Below, piece after piece: positions 18,844 through 26,339 of a stretch of DNA of 64,000 nt (position 1 is the stretch's first letter; every line of letters starts with the position of its first letter). This DNA comes from CAZAMB01 sp964486335 (GTDB lineage Bacteria > Planctomycetota > Phycisphaerae > UBA1845), in NCBI GenBank assembly GCA_964486335.1, contig CAZAMB010000009.1, forward strand, positions 1-64,000, given 5' to 3'. The translations under genes were made by a program, and so were the position numbers. A model generated the notes under the pieces. The model was not told the DNA's origin. It ran no database searches and saw only the letters and a program-made list of their open reading frames with translations.

Positions 18844-19269
18844 TTAACTGCGCTCGCGAGGTCGCCGACCCGAGTCGGTGGGTTTTGACACATCGGCAAT
18901 GGTCATTTCCCGCATGAACCGTTGTTCCGCGTCAACCACCTTCTTCCACTCGTGGTGCGCGCCGCACGGTTTCGAATCACTGCAAACCGCGTTCCCAAAA
19001 GGGCAGGCCCCTTCGCGAAATCGCTCGAACGAGGTGAGAACGTCAATCAACGGAATGCGGTGGCCCGGCCGGCTCAGTCGAAAACCGCCTGTTCGGCCAG
19101 GCGACGATTCGAGGATACCAGTACGAGTCAGGTCGCCGAGAATCTTTTGAAGATATTTGGCGGGAACTCCGGCTTCTTTCGCGATGACCCGCCCGGGAAT
19201 GGGCCACCGCTTCTCATGTTGAAACAGAAAAATAAGGGCCTTCAAAGCGTATTCGCTGGATCGCGTCAT
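18844..19269 (-). CDS. Rrf2-family transcription regulator with three-Cys cluster motif
   Basis: The 141-residue protein begins MTRSSEYALKALIFL, the standard Rrf2 start, and has a winged helix with recognition segment GVPAKYLQKILGDL and wing GRTGGFRLSR. Three cysteines (CPFGNAVCSDSKPC; spacing C-x6-C-x5-C) sit where NsrR, IscR and RirA bind an Fe-S cluster, so sensing of NO, redox or Fe-S status is likely. It is the first gene of the respiratory operon, 80 bases ahead of the oxidoreductase, and a 25-bp dyad overlaps its ribosome binding site, consistent with autoregulation. The exact signal is not predictable. Confidence 0.9.
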   Translation of the reverse strand: MTRSSEYALKALIFLFQHEKRWPIPGRVIAKEAGVPAKYLQKILGDLTRTGILESSPGRTGGFRLSRPGHRIPLIDVLTSFERFREGACPFGNAVCSDSKPCGAHHEWKKVVDAEQRFMREMTIADVSKPTDSGRRPRERS

Positions 19270-19275
19270 AACATT

Positions 19276-19300
19276 ATTCCTAGACTAAATCTATAGGTAT
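19276..19300. promoter_or_regulatory. Probable Rrf2 operator
   Basis: Half-sites ATTCCTAGA and TATAGGTAT match as inverted repeats at 7 of 9 positions and are separated by 7 bp, giving 25 bp, the size of IscR/NsrR-type sites. It starts 6 bp upstream of the rrf2 ATG and covers the AGGA ribosome binding site, so a bound repressor would block the whole operon. Inferred from symmetry and position. Confidence 0.5.
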
Positions 19301-19322
19301 ATCGGCGATAAGAGCTTGTCAA
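19294..19322 (-). promoter_or_regulatory. Possible promoter of the respiratory operon
   Basis: A perfect minus-strand TTGACA (19317-19322) lies 17 bp from TACCTA (19294-19299), which is a poor -10 and sits inside the operator dyad. Overlap with the operator fits repression, but the weak -10 leaves the start point open. Confidence 0.35.
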
Positions 19323-19438
19323 TGGGCGCTCAATTCACCGCAAACCCGTTGATTCTCAGTCGCGAGAAAGAGTTAATTGGTCAAGAGCGGCGCATTCTCG
19401 ATTTAAAGCACGACGCCCGCAAATGCACTTGGGGTTTC

Positions 19439-19466
19439 TTGCCATTGAACAAAAAGCAGTCATAAT
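19439..19466 (+). promoter_or_regulatory. Promoter-like pair on the plus strand, no downstream gene assigned
   Basis: TTGCCA (19439-19444) and CATAAT (19461-19466), each 5/6 to consensus, are 16 bp apart. The only nearby element on this strand is the terminator at 19734-19761, with no convincing protein gene between. Confidence 0.3.
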
Positions 19467-19472
19467 GGCGCT

Positions 19473-19761
19473 AGGCGGCTTTATTGGCGGCTATTTTGCC
19501 ATTTGGGCGCGCTTCTCTCGCGCCTGTGCGCGCGAATCAAACGGAGGTGGATAAAACACAACAAACCAAGCGGCAAACTGGTGATAACGGAGATCAAGTG
19601 AGGTGGCAGGGGGGAATCACCGCAGAGGAAGTCGTGGCGATGGACGAATGGCGATTTTGGAATGGAACGGTGCGGCAGAGGGCAGGCGGACGGAACAACA
19701 CATTGCATATCGCACCGATCGGGCGTTTTTCCTCCGCCCGCTCCGGGGCGGGATTTTTTTT
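19473..19761 (+). ncRNA. Candidate small RNA between an orphan promoter and terminator
   Basis: The expected start is 7 bp after the promoter-like -10, and the end is a hairpin with a T8 tract. The interval of about 290 bases has several short reading frames, none with a good start, ribosome binding site or recognisable product. No known RNA family was recognised. It diverges from the rrf2 operon, so it could be a regulatory RNA or a decayed leader. Weakly supported. Confidence 0.25.
19734..19761 (+). terminator. Rho-independent terminator without an assigned gene
   Basis: CCGCCC (19734-19739) pairs with GGGCGG (19746-19751) around a six-base loop and is followed within two bases by eight T. 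The nearest plus-strand gene starts only at 20197, so it would end an unassigned upstream transcript. Confidence 0.5.
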
Positions 19762-19776
19762 ACGTTGCCAACCACG

Positions 19777-19938
19777 GGTTGCGCTTCGCTTCACCCGTGG
19801 CCACATTCCTTGGCCCCTGGCGGGGCCCCATGGTTGCGCTTCGCTTCACCCGTGGCCACATTCCTTGGCCCTGGCGGGGCCCCATGGTTGCGCTTCGCTT
19901 CACCCGTGGCAACATTCCACGGCCAGTGGCGGGGGCCA
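19777..19938. repeat. Tandem repeat, period 54-55 bp, about three copies
   Basis: Units begin GGTTGCGCTTCGCTTCACCC at 19777, 19832 and 19886. The first two are almost identical and the third has diverged. Each complete unit contains an internal hairpin (GGCCCC and GGGGCC arms). With no spacer variation it is not CRISPR. It sits in the roughly 900-bp stretch 19301-20196 that has no convincing protein gene. Confidence 0.8.
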
Positions 19939-20106
19939 AAGGGATCGCCTCGTGCAGTTGTGGTGGTGATAGGTGTTTTATTCGGCGGGTCATTCCGCGT
20001 TTCCACTGAGAAAGCGAACGAAAGACGTCGAAATTGTCTTGGGGCAGGGAATCGCCGTTTGGTACAATCGGGCGGGACTTGGAGCTTGTAACCATCAACT
20101 GTAGCG

Positions 20107-20123
20107 TCGGGGCTTGTCCCCGA
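20107..20123. repeat. Short hairpin TCGGGG-CTTGT-CCCCGA
   Basis: Perfect 6-bp arms around a five-base loop, 74 bp upstream of the exported-protein gene. No T-tract follows, so it is more like the other dispersed palindromes here than a terminator. Confidence 0.4.
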
Positions 20124-20196
20124 TGAATTGAAAAGCACGCCACTCGCGAGGGGTGATGCTACATTTAGTTGTTATGAGCAATAGCGGATCTCGTAA

Positions 20197-21903
20197 ATGA
20201 GCGTCGTTCGCATTCTAACCGGGCTTCTCGTTCTTGTGTCGGCCACGGTTGCGCAGGCCGACGAGCTTCTGTATCGGTACGAGTGCGACGTTGTTCCGTA
20301 CGACCCTTCCGCAGGCTGGGTCATCGCCAATGCCTGCGAGCAGGCCTGTTCCGAATCGCTTGAGCCGGGTCATTTCGTGATGACGTGGCCTGGCGCCGAG
20401 GCGGCCGGTCGCTTGGCGTACTATAGTTTGCTGATCGCTGGTTCCAGCCAAACTCTCCCCCCCCCCCCCCCGCCGTTTTGGGCGGAGTGCCGGTATGCCT
20501 CCAACAATGCGCTGGGACCGGTCCAGTACAGCGACGACGGGCAATTTGTCTTTGATTACGGTCGCATCCTTGAGGCGTTCAACTTGTATGGCGATGCAAT
20601 ATTGTCCCAGGATGGTGGAACGTATGTCCGGGGATTGGAACTCAACGCCTTTCGAACCTACCGAATAGAGACGCAGGACGGCGTCACCTATTGCTTCTGG
20701 TACGATGGGAAGCTCCTCACCTGTAATGCAGACTCTTCGTCGGAAACCGTCAGCTATCTTCAGATTCAAGGAAGCGGAGGATTTTATCCGCCGACGCCCA
20801 GCACCCCTCCCTTCATCATCAACCGCTGGGACTACGTTCGTTACGGACGAATCACCGATGGCGAAGCGATCGTGGCCTCCGATCCGCCCGGCGGCGTGCT
20901 CAACGCGGGGCAATATTCGAATCTCGATCGTTTCACGGTTACCTTCGACCAGCCCAACTACGTCAAGATCGACGACGTCACTGTAGACGTAGTAGCCACG
21001 AAGCCACAGAGCCACGAAGCGACGAAGGCAGACGGCGAAACGTCAAATAACCGGAACGTCGCAACCGAGACACTCGACATTCTTGATTCGACATTCGACA
21101 TTCCCATCGTGATCGCTACGCGAAGGCAGGACAATGGCCCGCCGGAGACGGTGGAGATTGTGCTCGACCGGCCCATGTCGGTCGGCGTGACGACGCGATT
21201 CACGTTCAACACCGGGGGGACGCCCAACACGGTGGAATACACCCTGGCGGAGATCGGAGCCTGCTGTCTGACTTCGGACGATTGCGTTGACGCATCGGAA
21301 TCGGATTGCACGTTGCAGGGTGGGTCGTTCAAGCCAATGGCGTCGTGTTCGACTCCGGCGGGCTGTTGCCTGCCGGGTGGGCTGTGCACCGTCATCGATC
21401 CGGTCTGCTGCGAGCTGTCAAGCGGGACGCTTGCGAACCGCTCCCTTTCCCTCCGGGGCTTCGCCCCTTGGGGAGCCGCTCCCTCCTCGGTCGCGTGCTC
21501 AGTCGCGGCTCTTAGAGACACCCCCCTATCGGGCTTGCGCGATGATCGCCCGATTCCCCCCTTGGCAAGGGGGGAGGCTCATTGCGAAGGCGACTCGGAT
21601 GCGGATGGCATCGACGGCGCGTGCGGCGACGGTTGTCCGAATGATCCACTGAAGAGCACGCCGGGGCAGTGCGGCTGCGGAGTGCCGGACGTCGACACCG
21701 ACGGCGATACCGTGGCCGACTGCGCCGATCAGTGTCCCGGCGAGGACGACCGCATCGACGCCAACGCCAATGGCACGCCGGACTGTCTTGAGCCGACGAT
21801 CATCCCAACCACGTCCACCTGGGGTCTGGCCGTTCTGGCCCTTCTGCTCCTCATCGCCGCCAAGACGGTCTACCGCCATGTAAAGGAGCCGTTGGCCGAG
21901 TAA
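20197..21903 (+). CDS. Exported protein with Cys-rich repeats and an IPTL-CTERM-like sorting tail
   Basis: The 568 residues start with a signal peptide (MSVVRILTGLLVLVSATVAQA). A unique domain follows, then two GACC-type planctomycete repeats (GACCLTSDDCVDASESDC and a second copy), a calcium-binding-like Asp-rich segment (DSDADGIDGACGDGCPNDP, VDTDGDTVADCADQCPGEDD), and a tail IIPTTSTWGLAVLALLLLI ending in basic residues. That tail matches IPTL-CTERM-type sorting signals for export and surface processing. Two segments (codons for about 266-302 and 416-460) read as translated dispersed repeats, and a run of 15 C (20457-20471) encodes poly-Pro. Either could make this a decaying or phase-variable gene. 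Function unknown. Confidence 0.75.
   Translation: MSVVRILTGLLVLVSATVAQADELLYRYECDVVPYDPSAGWVIANACEQACSESLEPGHFVMTWPGAEAAGRLAYYSLLIAGSSQTLPPPPPPFWAECRYASNNALGPVQYSDDGQFVFDYGRILEAFNLYGDAILSQDGGTYVRGLELNAFRTYRIETQDGVTYCFWYDGKLLTCNADSSSETVSYLQIQGSGGFYPPTPSTPPFIINRWDYVRYGRITDGEAIVASDPPGGVLNAGQYSNLDRFTVTFDQPNYVKIDDVTVDVVATKPQSHEATKADGETSNNRNVATETLDILDSTFDIPIVIATRRQDNGPPETVEIVLDRPMSVGVTTRFTFNTGGTPNTVEYTLAEIGACCLTSDDCVDASESDCTLQGGSFKPMASCSTPAGCCLPGGLCTVIDPVCCELSSGTLANRSLSLRGFAPWGAAPSSVACSVAALRDTPLSGLRDDRPIPPLARGEAHCEGDSDADGIDGACGDGCPNDPLKSTPGQCGCGVPDVDTDGDTVADCADQCPGEDDRIDANANGTPDCLEPTIIPTTSTWGLAVLALLLLIAAKTVYRHVKEPLAE
20992..21103 (+). repeat. Dispersed-repeat-like insert inside a reading frame
   Basis: The stretch has internally repetitive text (GCCACGAAG and related units, then CGACATTC twice near TTGATTCGACATTCGACATTC) unlike the surrounding coding sequence. 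It encodes a low-complexity peptide containing ATKPQSHEATKADGE in frame within the exported protein. Confidence 0.45.
21441..21578. repeat. Palindromic repeat cluster inserted in frame, family B copy 2
   Basis: It includes a GGGGC-TTC-GCCCC hairpin (21453 onward), then a family B element read from the other strand: CCCCCTTGGCAAGGGGG core and, about 30 bp away, the GGGGGGTGTC end. The two parts are split by a 27-bp segment whose own ends, ATCGGGC and GCCCGAT, are inverted repeats. It is translated as part of the exported protein, with the peptide PPLARGEA also encoded by the copy at 63244. Confidence 0.6.
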
Positions 21904-21942
21904 AAGGGCCGAGCGTGTCAGTAAAGGGGGACGGCGACGGGG

Positions 21943-21967
21943 CCGCGCGAGCTGAAGCTCGCGGCTC
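21943..21967 (+). repeat. REP-like palindrome, family A copy 2
   Basis: Arms CGCGAGCT and AGCTCGCG around GA. Relative to copy 1 both arms have changed (A to G and T to C), so pairing is kept. It lies between the convergent exported-protein and VWA genes. Confidence 0.7.
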
Positions 21968-21997
21968 GATGGGTTTGAGGTTTTCGCCAAGCGATAC

Positions 21998-22030
21998 GGA
22001 CCCCCCTGTGGTTCGCTAGTGATGGGGGAC
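21998..22030. repeat. Family B variant
   Basis: Reads GGACCCCCCTGTGGTTCGCT and on to GGGGGAC. On the other strand it shares the GTCCCCC start and ACCACAGGGGGGTCC end of copy 1 with a different centre. It follows 30 bp after a family A copy, as at 49/111, where the two families also lie within 31 bp. Confidence 0.45.
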
Positions 22031-22095
22031 GGCGATCGACAGCGTCCAGCGGGTCAAAGATGTCAGACCAATGCAAGGTCAGTGCCGTTGGGGAA

Positions 22096-23934
22096 TTACT
22101 CGATCAATTCAACGGCTCGGCGTGAGCCGATTTCGGTGAAGATGTCGCGGAGCTGTTCGCTGTATTTTTCGATCGAGCCTTCGGCGTGGAAGTGGACTCC
22201 GCCGGTGATATCGGCGATTTCCTTCATCACGCCCTGATCGGCGCCCGCGCCCACGCTGATGGCGAAGACGGTCATGCCGAGGGAGGCCGCGCGACGAGCT
22301 TCCTTGATTGCATAGGCCCGACCGCCCGCCGCGTCTCCGGTCTTTCCGGTTTCGCTGACGTTGGCGTTTCCGTCGGTGAGAAGCACGAGCACCTTTTTGG
22401 AAAGCGATCTTGCGCGCTCGCCGGAGAGTTCGTTGATGGCGGTGGCCATTCCGCCGCCCATATTGGTCCAGCCATCGTAGTGTCCCGCCTGCATGATTTT
22501 CAGGCGGCCGAAAACGCTTAGGAATGATTGCGTAAGGTCCGCCTCGTGATGGGCGGTCGTGCCGTAGATCTGAAGCGACACGCGATCGTTGGTTTCCATA
22601 TCGGTGATCATTTCGAGCATGTAGCCGGCGGCGTCCTTGATCGCCTGCATGGGCTGGGCCGGCGTATCGCCGAGTTCGGGCGTGGCGGCAAAGGAGCCGC
22701 GCGCGTCCAGCAAGTAATTGACGAACGTCTTGATTCCGAAATGGAACTGAAACTCCGGGGCTGTGTTGTTCAGACCGGAACGCGCATTGGCTGTGTAGTT
22801 GATGTAGTCGGTCCAAATGGCGGACGAGGCGGCGGCGGTTCGTCCAAGCACCGGCTGCACCCATTCGAGTTCGCCGGCGTCGATGCGATTGTCGCCGTTG
22901 CCCTTGGTCGCGCCGCGTGATGACCAGAGGCCGTTGGCGGTTCCGCTGTTCCAATAGGCAAGCCCGAGTGCCACCGCTGTGCGATAAGGATAGGCCCCAT
23001 TGCCGTCGAACGCGGCGGACTGAATGGCCGTTACTTCGGCATCGGAGTAGTTTCGGCCCTTCAAATAGGCGGCAAGGGCGGGGACGCTCCAATTGGCGCG
23101 GCTGGGAAGTCTCACGAGGCCGTCGTCTTTTGCCGGATCGTACGTTGAAGGATTCAACGGAGTGCCGAAGCCGAGTCCTTTCATGAAGCCCCACGCCGGA
23201 CCGGGGAGATTGGCGACGGTTGTTGACGCGTCGATCGGCTGATTGGCGACGGTCTGGGAGACAGGGGGCGGGGCATCAAGTCCGATCCACGATGGCTGCA
23301 CGCCGGGAAGAATTTGTTTTTGCGGAAGCGCTCGCCAGACATCGAACAGATTGATCCACGTGAGCTTGTAGTTCTTCAGCTCGCTGTCGTCATTGATCGA
23401 CCCGGACAAGTCCGCCACGATGGCGATGTCTCGCGGCGCGAGAAACGCGACGGCGGAGGCCGAGACGTTGACATGGTGCTTTCCGAAAACGCCGGCGAAA
23501 AAGGTCGGCATCGGCCCGTTGGGCGAATCCTCGGTTTTTCGGACGATGACGCGGACGGCGTCCGGCTGCACTTCGGTTTCGACGAAGCGGATTCGGCCGG
23601 TGGCTTCGTTGATTTCGGCTCGCCCGAAGACCAGGTCGGCGGCCGGATCGATGGTGACGGAACCGCCGAACACGGGGTTTTGCTTGACAATCTGATAGGC
23701 TGTTTTTCGGGCGCGATCGACCGGTCGGCCGAGAGCGATGCGGGAAAGTTCGGACGCGCTGCCGAGCGCCGCCGCGTCGGCTGCGTTCTGGAGATCGACG
23801 CGCGTGTTGTAGATCGCGCCGACATCGATCGTCAGCGCGGCGAATCCGAGGATGACGACAAGCATGACGGCGGTCAAGACGATCACGACGCCACGACGAC
23901 GGTGGGTCATAAGCTGCCCCTGTTCGATTTGCAT
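22096..23934 (-). CDS. TadG/TadE-like pilus-assembly-type protein with VWA domain
   Basis: 612 residues from ATG 23934, chosen for its GGGGGAG ribosome binding site. The N-terminus is short and basic (THRRRGVVIVL), followed by one membrane helix and the TadE/TadG-like DVGAIYNTRVDLQNAADAAA. From about residue 180 there is a von Willebrand A domain with MIDAS motif DLSGS, interrupted by a long insert, and a late LLTDGNANVS strand with GGRAYAIKEARRAASLG and DITGG. TadG-like proteins anchor in the inner membrane and face the periplasm; VWA domains bind metal and partners. No other tad gene is present, so it is an orphan here, a common state in planctomycetes. Exact role unknown. Confidence 0.8.
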   Translation of the reverse strand: MQIEQGQLMTHRRRGVVIVLTAVMLVVILGFAALTIDVGAIYNTRVDLQNAADAAALGSASELSRIALGRPVDRARKTAYQIVKQNPVFGGSVTIDPAADLVFGRAEINEATGRIRFVETEVQPDAVRVIVRKTEDSPNGPMPTFFAGVFGKHHVNVSASAVAFLAPRDIAIVADLSGSINDDSELKNYKLTWINLFDVWRALPQKQILPGVQPSWIGLDAPPPVSQTVANQPIDASTTVANLPGPAWGFMKGLGFGTPLNPSTYDPAKDDGLVRLPSRANWSVPALAAYLKGRNYSDAEVTAIQSAAFDGNGAYPYRTAVALGLAYWNSGTANGLWSSRGATKGNGDNRIDAGELEWVQPVLGRTAAASSAIWTDYINYTANARSGLNNTAPEFQFHFGIKTFVNYLLDARGSFAATPELGDTPAQPMQAIKDAAGYMLEMITDMETNDRVSLQIYGTTAHHEADLTQSFLSVFGRLKIMQAGHYDGWTNMGGGMATAINELSGERARSLSKKVLVLLTDGNANVSETGKTGDAAGGRAYAIKEARRAASLGMTVFAISVGAGADQGVMKEIADITGGVHFHAEGSIEKYSEQLRDIFTEIGSRRAVELIE

Positions 23935-24216
23935 TTTCTCCCCCTTCTGGAAGTGGTACTTCTCCATGCGCGGGCGCCACGTCACGCCGGACGCTGGCCC
24001 TGTTCGGAATCCAGAGCTATTTCAAACTGACTTGCTGCTCCCGTTTCCGAAAGCCATGTTGCATGGATGCATGACTTTAGGCATCCAGCGGCGCGAAAGA
24101 AAGTTCCGAGAATCGAAGTCAGCCAATGGCTGCCATTCGGTGTGGAAGGGCGACGGCCGCGCCGTGATCCGATAACGAGTTGCGGAGCTGAAGTCGGGAG
24201 AAACAAGAGCTTTCGG

Positions 24217-25233
24217 TCAGGGCAAGCAGGAAACGATTGTTTCGCGAATCATTTGGGAAACGTCGGCCAGTGAGCCGTCGACGCGTGCTCCGGCCGCCCG
24301 GCGATGTCCGCCACCGCCAAAGCGGTTAGCGATCGCGGCAACATCAACGTCGGGACGATTCGAACGCGGACACGGCGGCTTGCTTCGGAGGTTGGCGCGG
24401 ATGAGACCATCGCCTTGTTCGACGAGCAGCATGGACACAACAACCGAAGCGATCCGCATCGGCTCGTTCACGATGTCCTCTGTGTCCGACATGACCGCGG
24501 ACGATCGGGCAAAGGCGGCTTGCGAAAGTGACATGACGGCGATGCGATCGGCGGCGTGGAATTCGAGGGTTGACAATGCCTCGCCCAGCAAACGGACGCG
24601 CGCGGTGGAATCGCGAAGATAGAGCAGCTCATGGAGAGAAAACGGCTGCACGCCGAGAGAGATCAGTTCCGCGCTGTCGGCGAGCGCCCGTGCATCGGTG
24701 TTGGAGTGTCGGAACCAGCCGGTGTCGGTGGCAATGCCTACGAAGAGTGCCTGTGCGGTTTCAATGTCGATAGGCCAGCCCGCGGCGCGAGCCAGGTCGA
24801 AGATGATTGAACAGGTCGCGGCCGCGGATTCATCAAACAGGCATTGATCGGCGAGGTCGTCGCGGGTCTGGTGATGATCGATGACCAGGATGGGCGTTGA
24901 GGCATTGCGGAGCCAGTCGGCGGCCGGGCCAAGTTGTCCGTAGGTGGAGGTGTCGGCGACAACGATTGCGTCGGCGTCGTCCAGAAGGGGGGCGATGGTC
25001 GCGGCATCCTTCGCGATGACCATCGATCCGCATGGATCGAGGAAAGCAAAGCGATCGGGCAAGGAATCAAAAAGGACCGCGGTTGCGTGGTCGCCGCGGT
25101 TGTTCATTAATGCGTGCAAGGCAGCCAGCGAACCCAATGCGTCACCGTCCGGCTTGGCATGTGACAACAGCAGCGGGTGGCGTCGCTTCGTGATCCAATC
25201 CGCCGCCTCGCGAAACTGCAATGGTTGAATCAT
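24217..25233 (-). CDS. nrnA: DHH/DHHA1 phosphoesterase, NrnA-like oligoribonuclease/pAp phosphatase
   Basis: 338 residues. Motif I SHAKPDGDALGS, motif II VADTSTYGQLG, the DHH triad in VIDHHQTRDDL, a later GIATDTGWFRHSNT, and the DHHA1 signature RFGGGGHRRAAGARV near the C-terminus are all intact. Family members degrade 2-5-nt RNAs and dephosphorylate 3'-phosphoadenosine 5'-phosphate with Mn2+ in the cytoplasm. The ATG overlaps the ribF stop (ATGA), so the pair is one transcription unit. About 280 bases between this gene and the upstream VWA start hold nothing recognisable. Confidence 0.9.
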   Translation of the reverse strand: MIQPLQFREAADWITKRRHPLLLSHAKPDGDALGSLAALHALMNNRGDHATAVLFDSLPDRFAFLDPCGSMVIAKDAATIAPLLDDADAIVVADTSTYGQLGPAADWLRNASTPILVIDHHQTRDDLADQCLFDESAAATCSIIFDLARAAGWPIDIETAQALFVGIATDTGWFRHSNTDARALADSAELISLGVQPFSLHELLYLRDSTARVRLLGEALSTLEFHAADRIAVMSLSQAAFARSSAVMSDTEDIVNEPMRIASVVVSMLLVEQGDGLIRANLRSKPPCPRSNRPDVDVAAIANRFGGGGHRRAAGARVDGSLADVSQMIRETIVSCLP

Positions 25234-26210
25234 GACAGATTGCTTTCCGGTGACAATGTTCGTTCGTAGCGAGGTTGAAGGCTTGGGCCAAGCCGCACCG
25301 CTTCGATATCTCGATGGACCTGAGCGATCAAGGACTCGGGAGAATCGAACTTCTTCTGATCTCGAATGCGTTCATTCAGCTCAACGCGAATGCGCCGGCC
25401 ATAAAGATCACCATCGAAATCGAGCAGATGGACCTCGACTCGTCGGCGTTCGCCGTCGAAGGTGGGCGTTCGTCCAATGCTGATTGCCGCGAGATGGGTT
25501 TGATCGGCGACCATAGCCATTCCCGCGTAGACGCCATCTTCAGGAATGAGTTGATCTTCTACGTGCAAGTTGGCCGTTGGAAAACCGAGGGTCCGTCCGC
25601 GACCATCGCCATGAACCACATGGGCCGAAATCGTGTAAGGTCTACCGAGGCAGGTCGCGGCCTCTCGAACACGTCCTTCGGAAAGGAGACTCCGAATCAG
25701 CGAGCTGGAGACCAGCAGTGTTCGGCCGGGTTCGACTTCCACTGAAACCGGTTCGACAATATGCACCGCGCAGCCGTATTGTGAGGCGATGGCGCGAAGG
25801 AGTTGGGGCGTTCCGTTCCTTCCTCGTCCGAATCCAAAGGAAGGGCCTTCGACGACATGGATTGGACGGAAGCGGCACATCAGGATTTCACGGACGAACG
25901 GTTCGGCCTCCATTCCGAGTAACGCGTTGTCGCTTCGGGCGACGACGACCGTATCCGCGCCGCGTTGGTCAAGTAATCTTAGTTTTTCATCCAGTGGCGT
26001 GAGTCGGCTGGGCGCTTTTTCGGGCGCGACCACGGTGAGGGGATGCGGTTCGAACGTGAGGACGACGACTTGACCTCCCGTCATCGCCCTGAATCGGCGT
26101 GACTCGGCCAAAAGTTGTTGATGAGCTCGGTGCACGCCATCGAAGTTTCCCACGGTGAGCACCGTGTTGGACATCGTGGCGAGGCGTTCGAGACCTTCGA
26201 TGATGATCAC
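25230..26210 (-). CDS. ribF: Bifunctional riboflavin kinase / FAD synthetase RibF
   Basis: Converts riboflavin to FMN and FMN to FAD. The 326 residues have an N-terminal nucleotidyltransferase domain beginning TVGNFDGVHRAHQQLL, with the downstream SSSLIRSLLSEGRV segment, and a C-terminal flavokinase domain with GRTLGFPTANL and GVYAG. Length is normal for a two-domain RibF. It is translationally coupled to nrnA, a pairing also common in other bacteria. Upstream 26211-26339 is a divergent intergenic region with the glycosyltransferase gene. Confidence 0.94.
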   Translation of the reverse strand: MIIIEGLERLATMSNTVLTVGNFDGVHRAHQQLLAESRRFRAMTGGQVVVLTFEPHPLTVVAPEKAPSRLTPLDEKLRLLDQRGADTVVVARSDNALLGMEAEPFVREILMCRFRPIHVVEGPSFGFGRGRNGTPQLLRAIASQYGCAVHIVEPVSVEVEPGRTLLVSSSLIRSLLSEGRVREAATCLGRPYTISAHVVHGDGRGRTLGFPTANLHVEDQLIPEDGVYAGMAMVADQTHLAAISIGRTPTFDGERRRVEVHLLDFDGDLYGRRIRVELNERIRDQKKFDSPESLIAQVHRDIEAVRLGPSLQPRYERTLSPESNLS

Positions 26211-26339
26211 AAGAGCATCTCAATCGGTTCACGGTTTCGGCAGCAATCGACGATACCAGCATAGCGCGGTCGCGCGGTTCAATCAATTGGATGGGAAACC
26301 GAAGTTGACACTCGTCGGCGTGCATGTTGTCATGGTTGC

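Noticed and set aside
19777..19938. CRISPR array
   Set aside because: Units are contiguous with no variable spacers and no cas genes.
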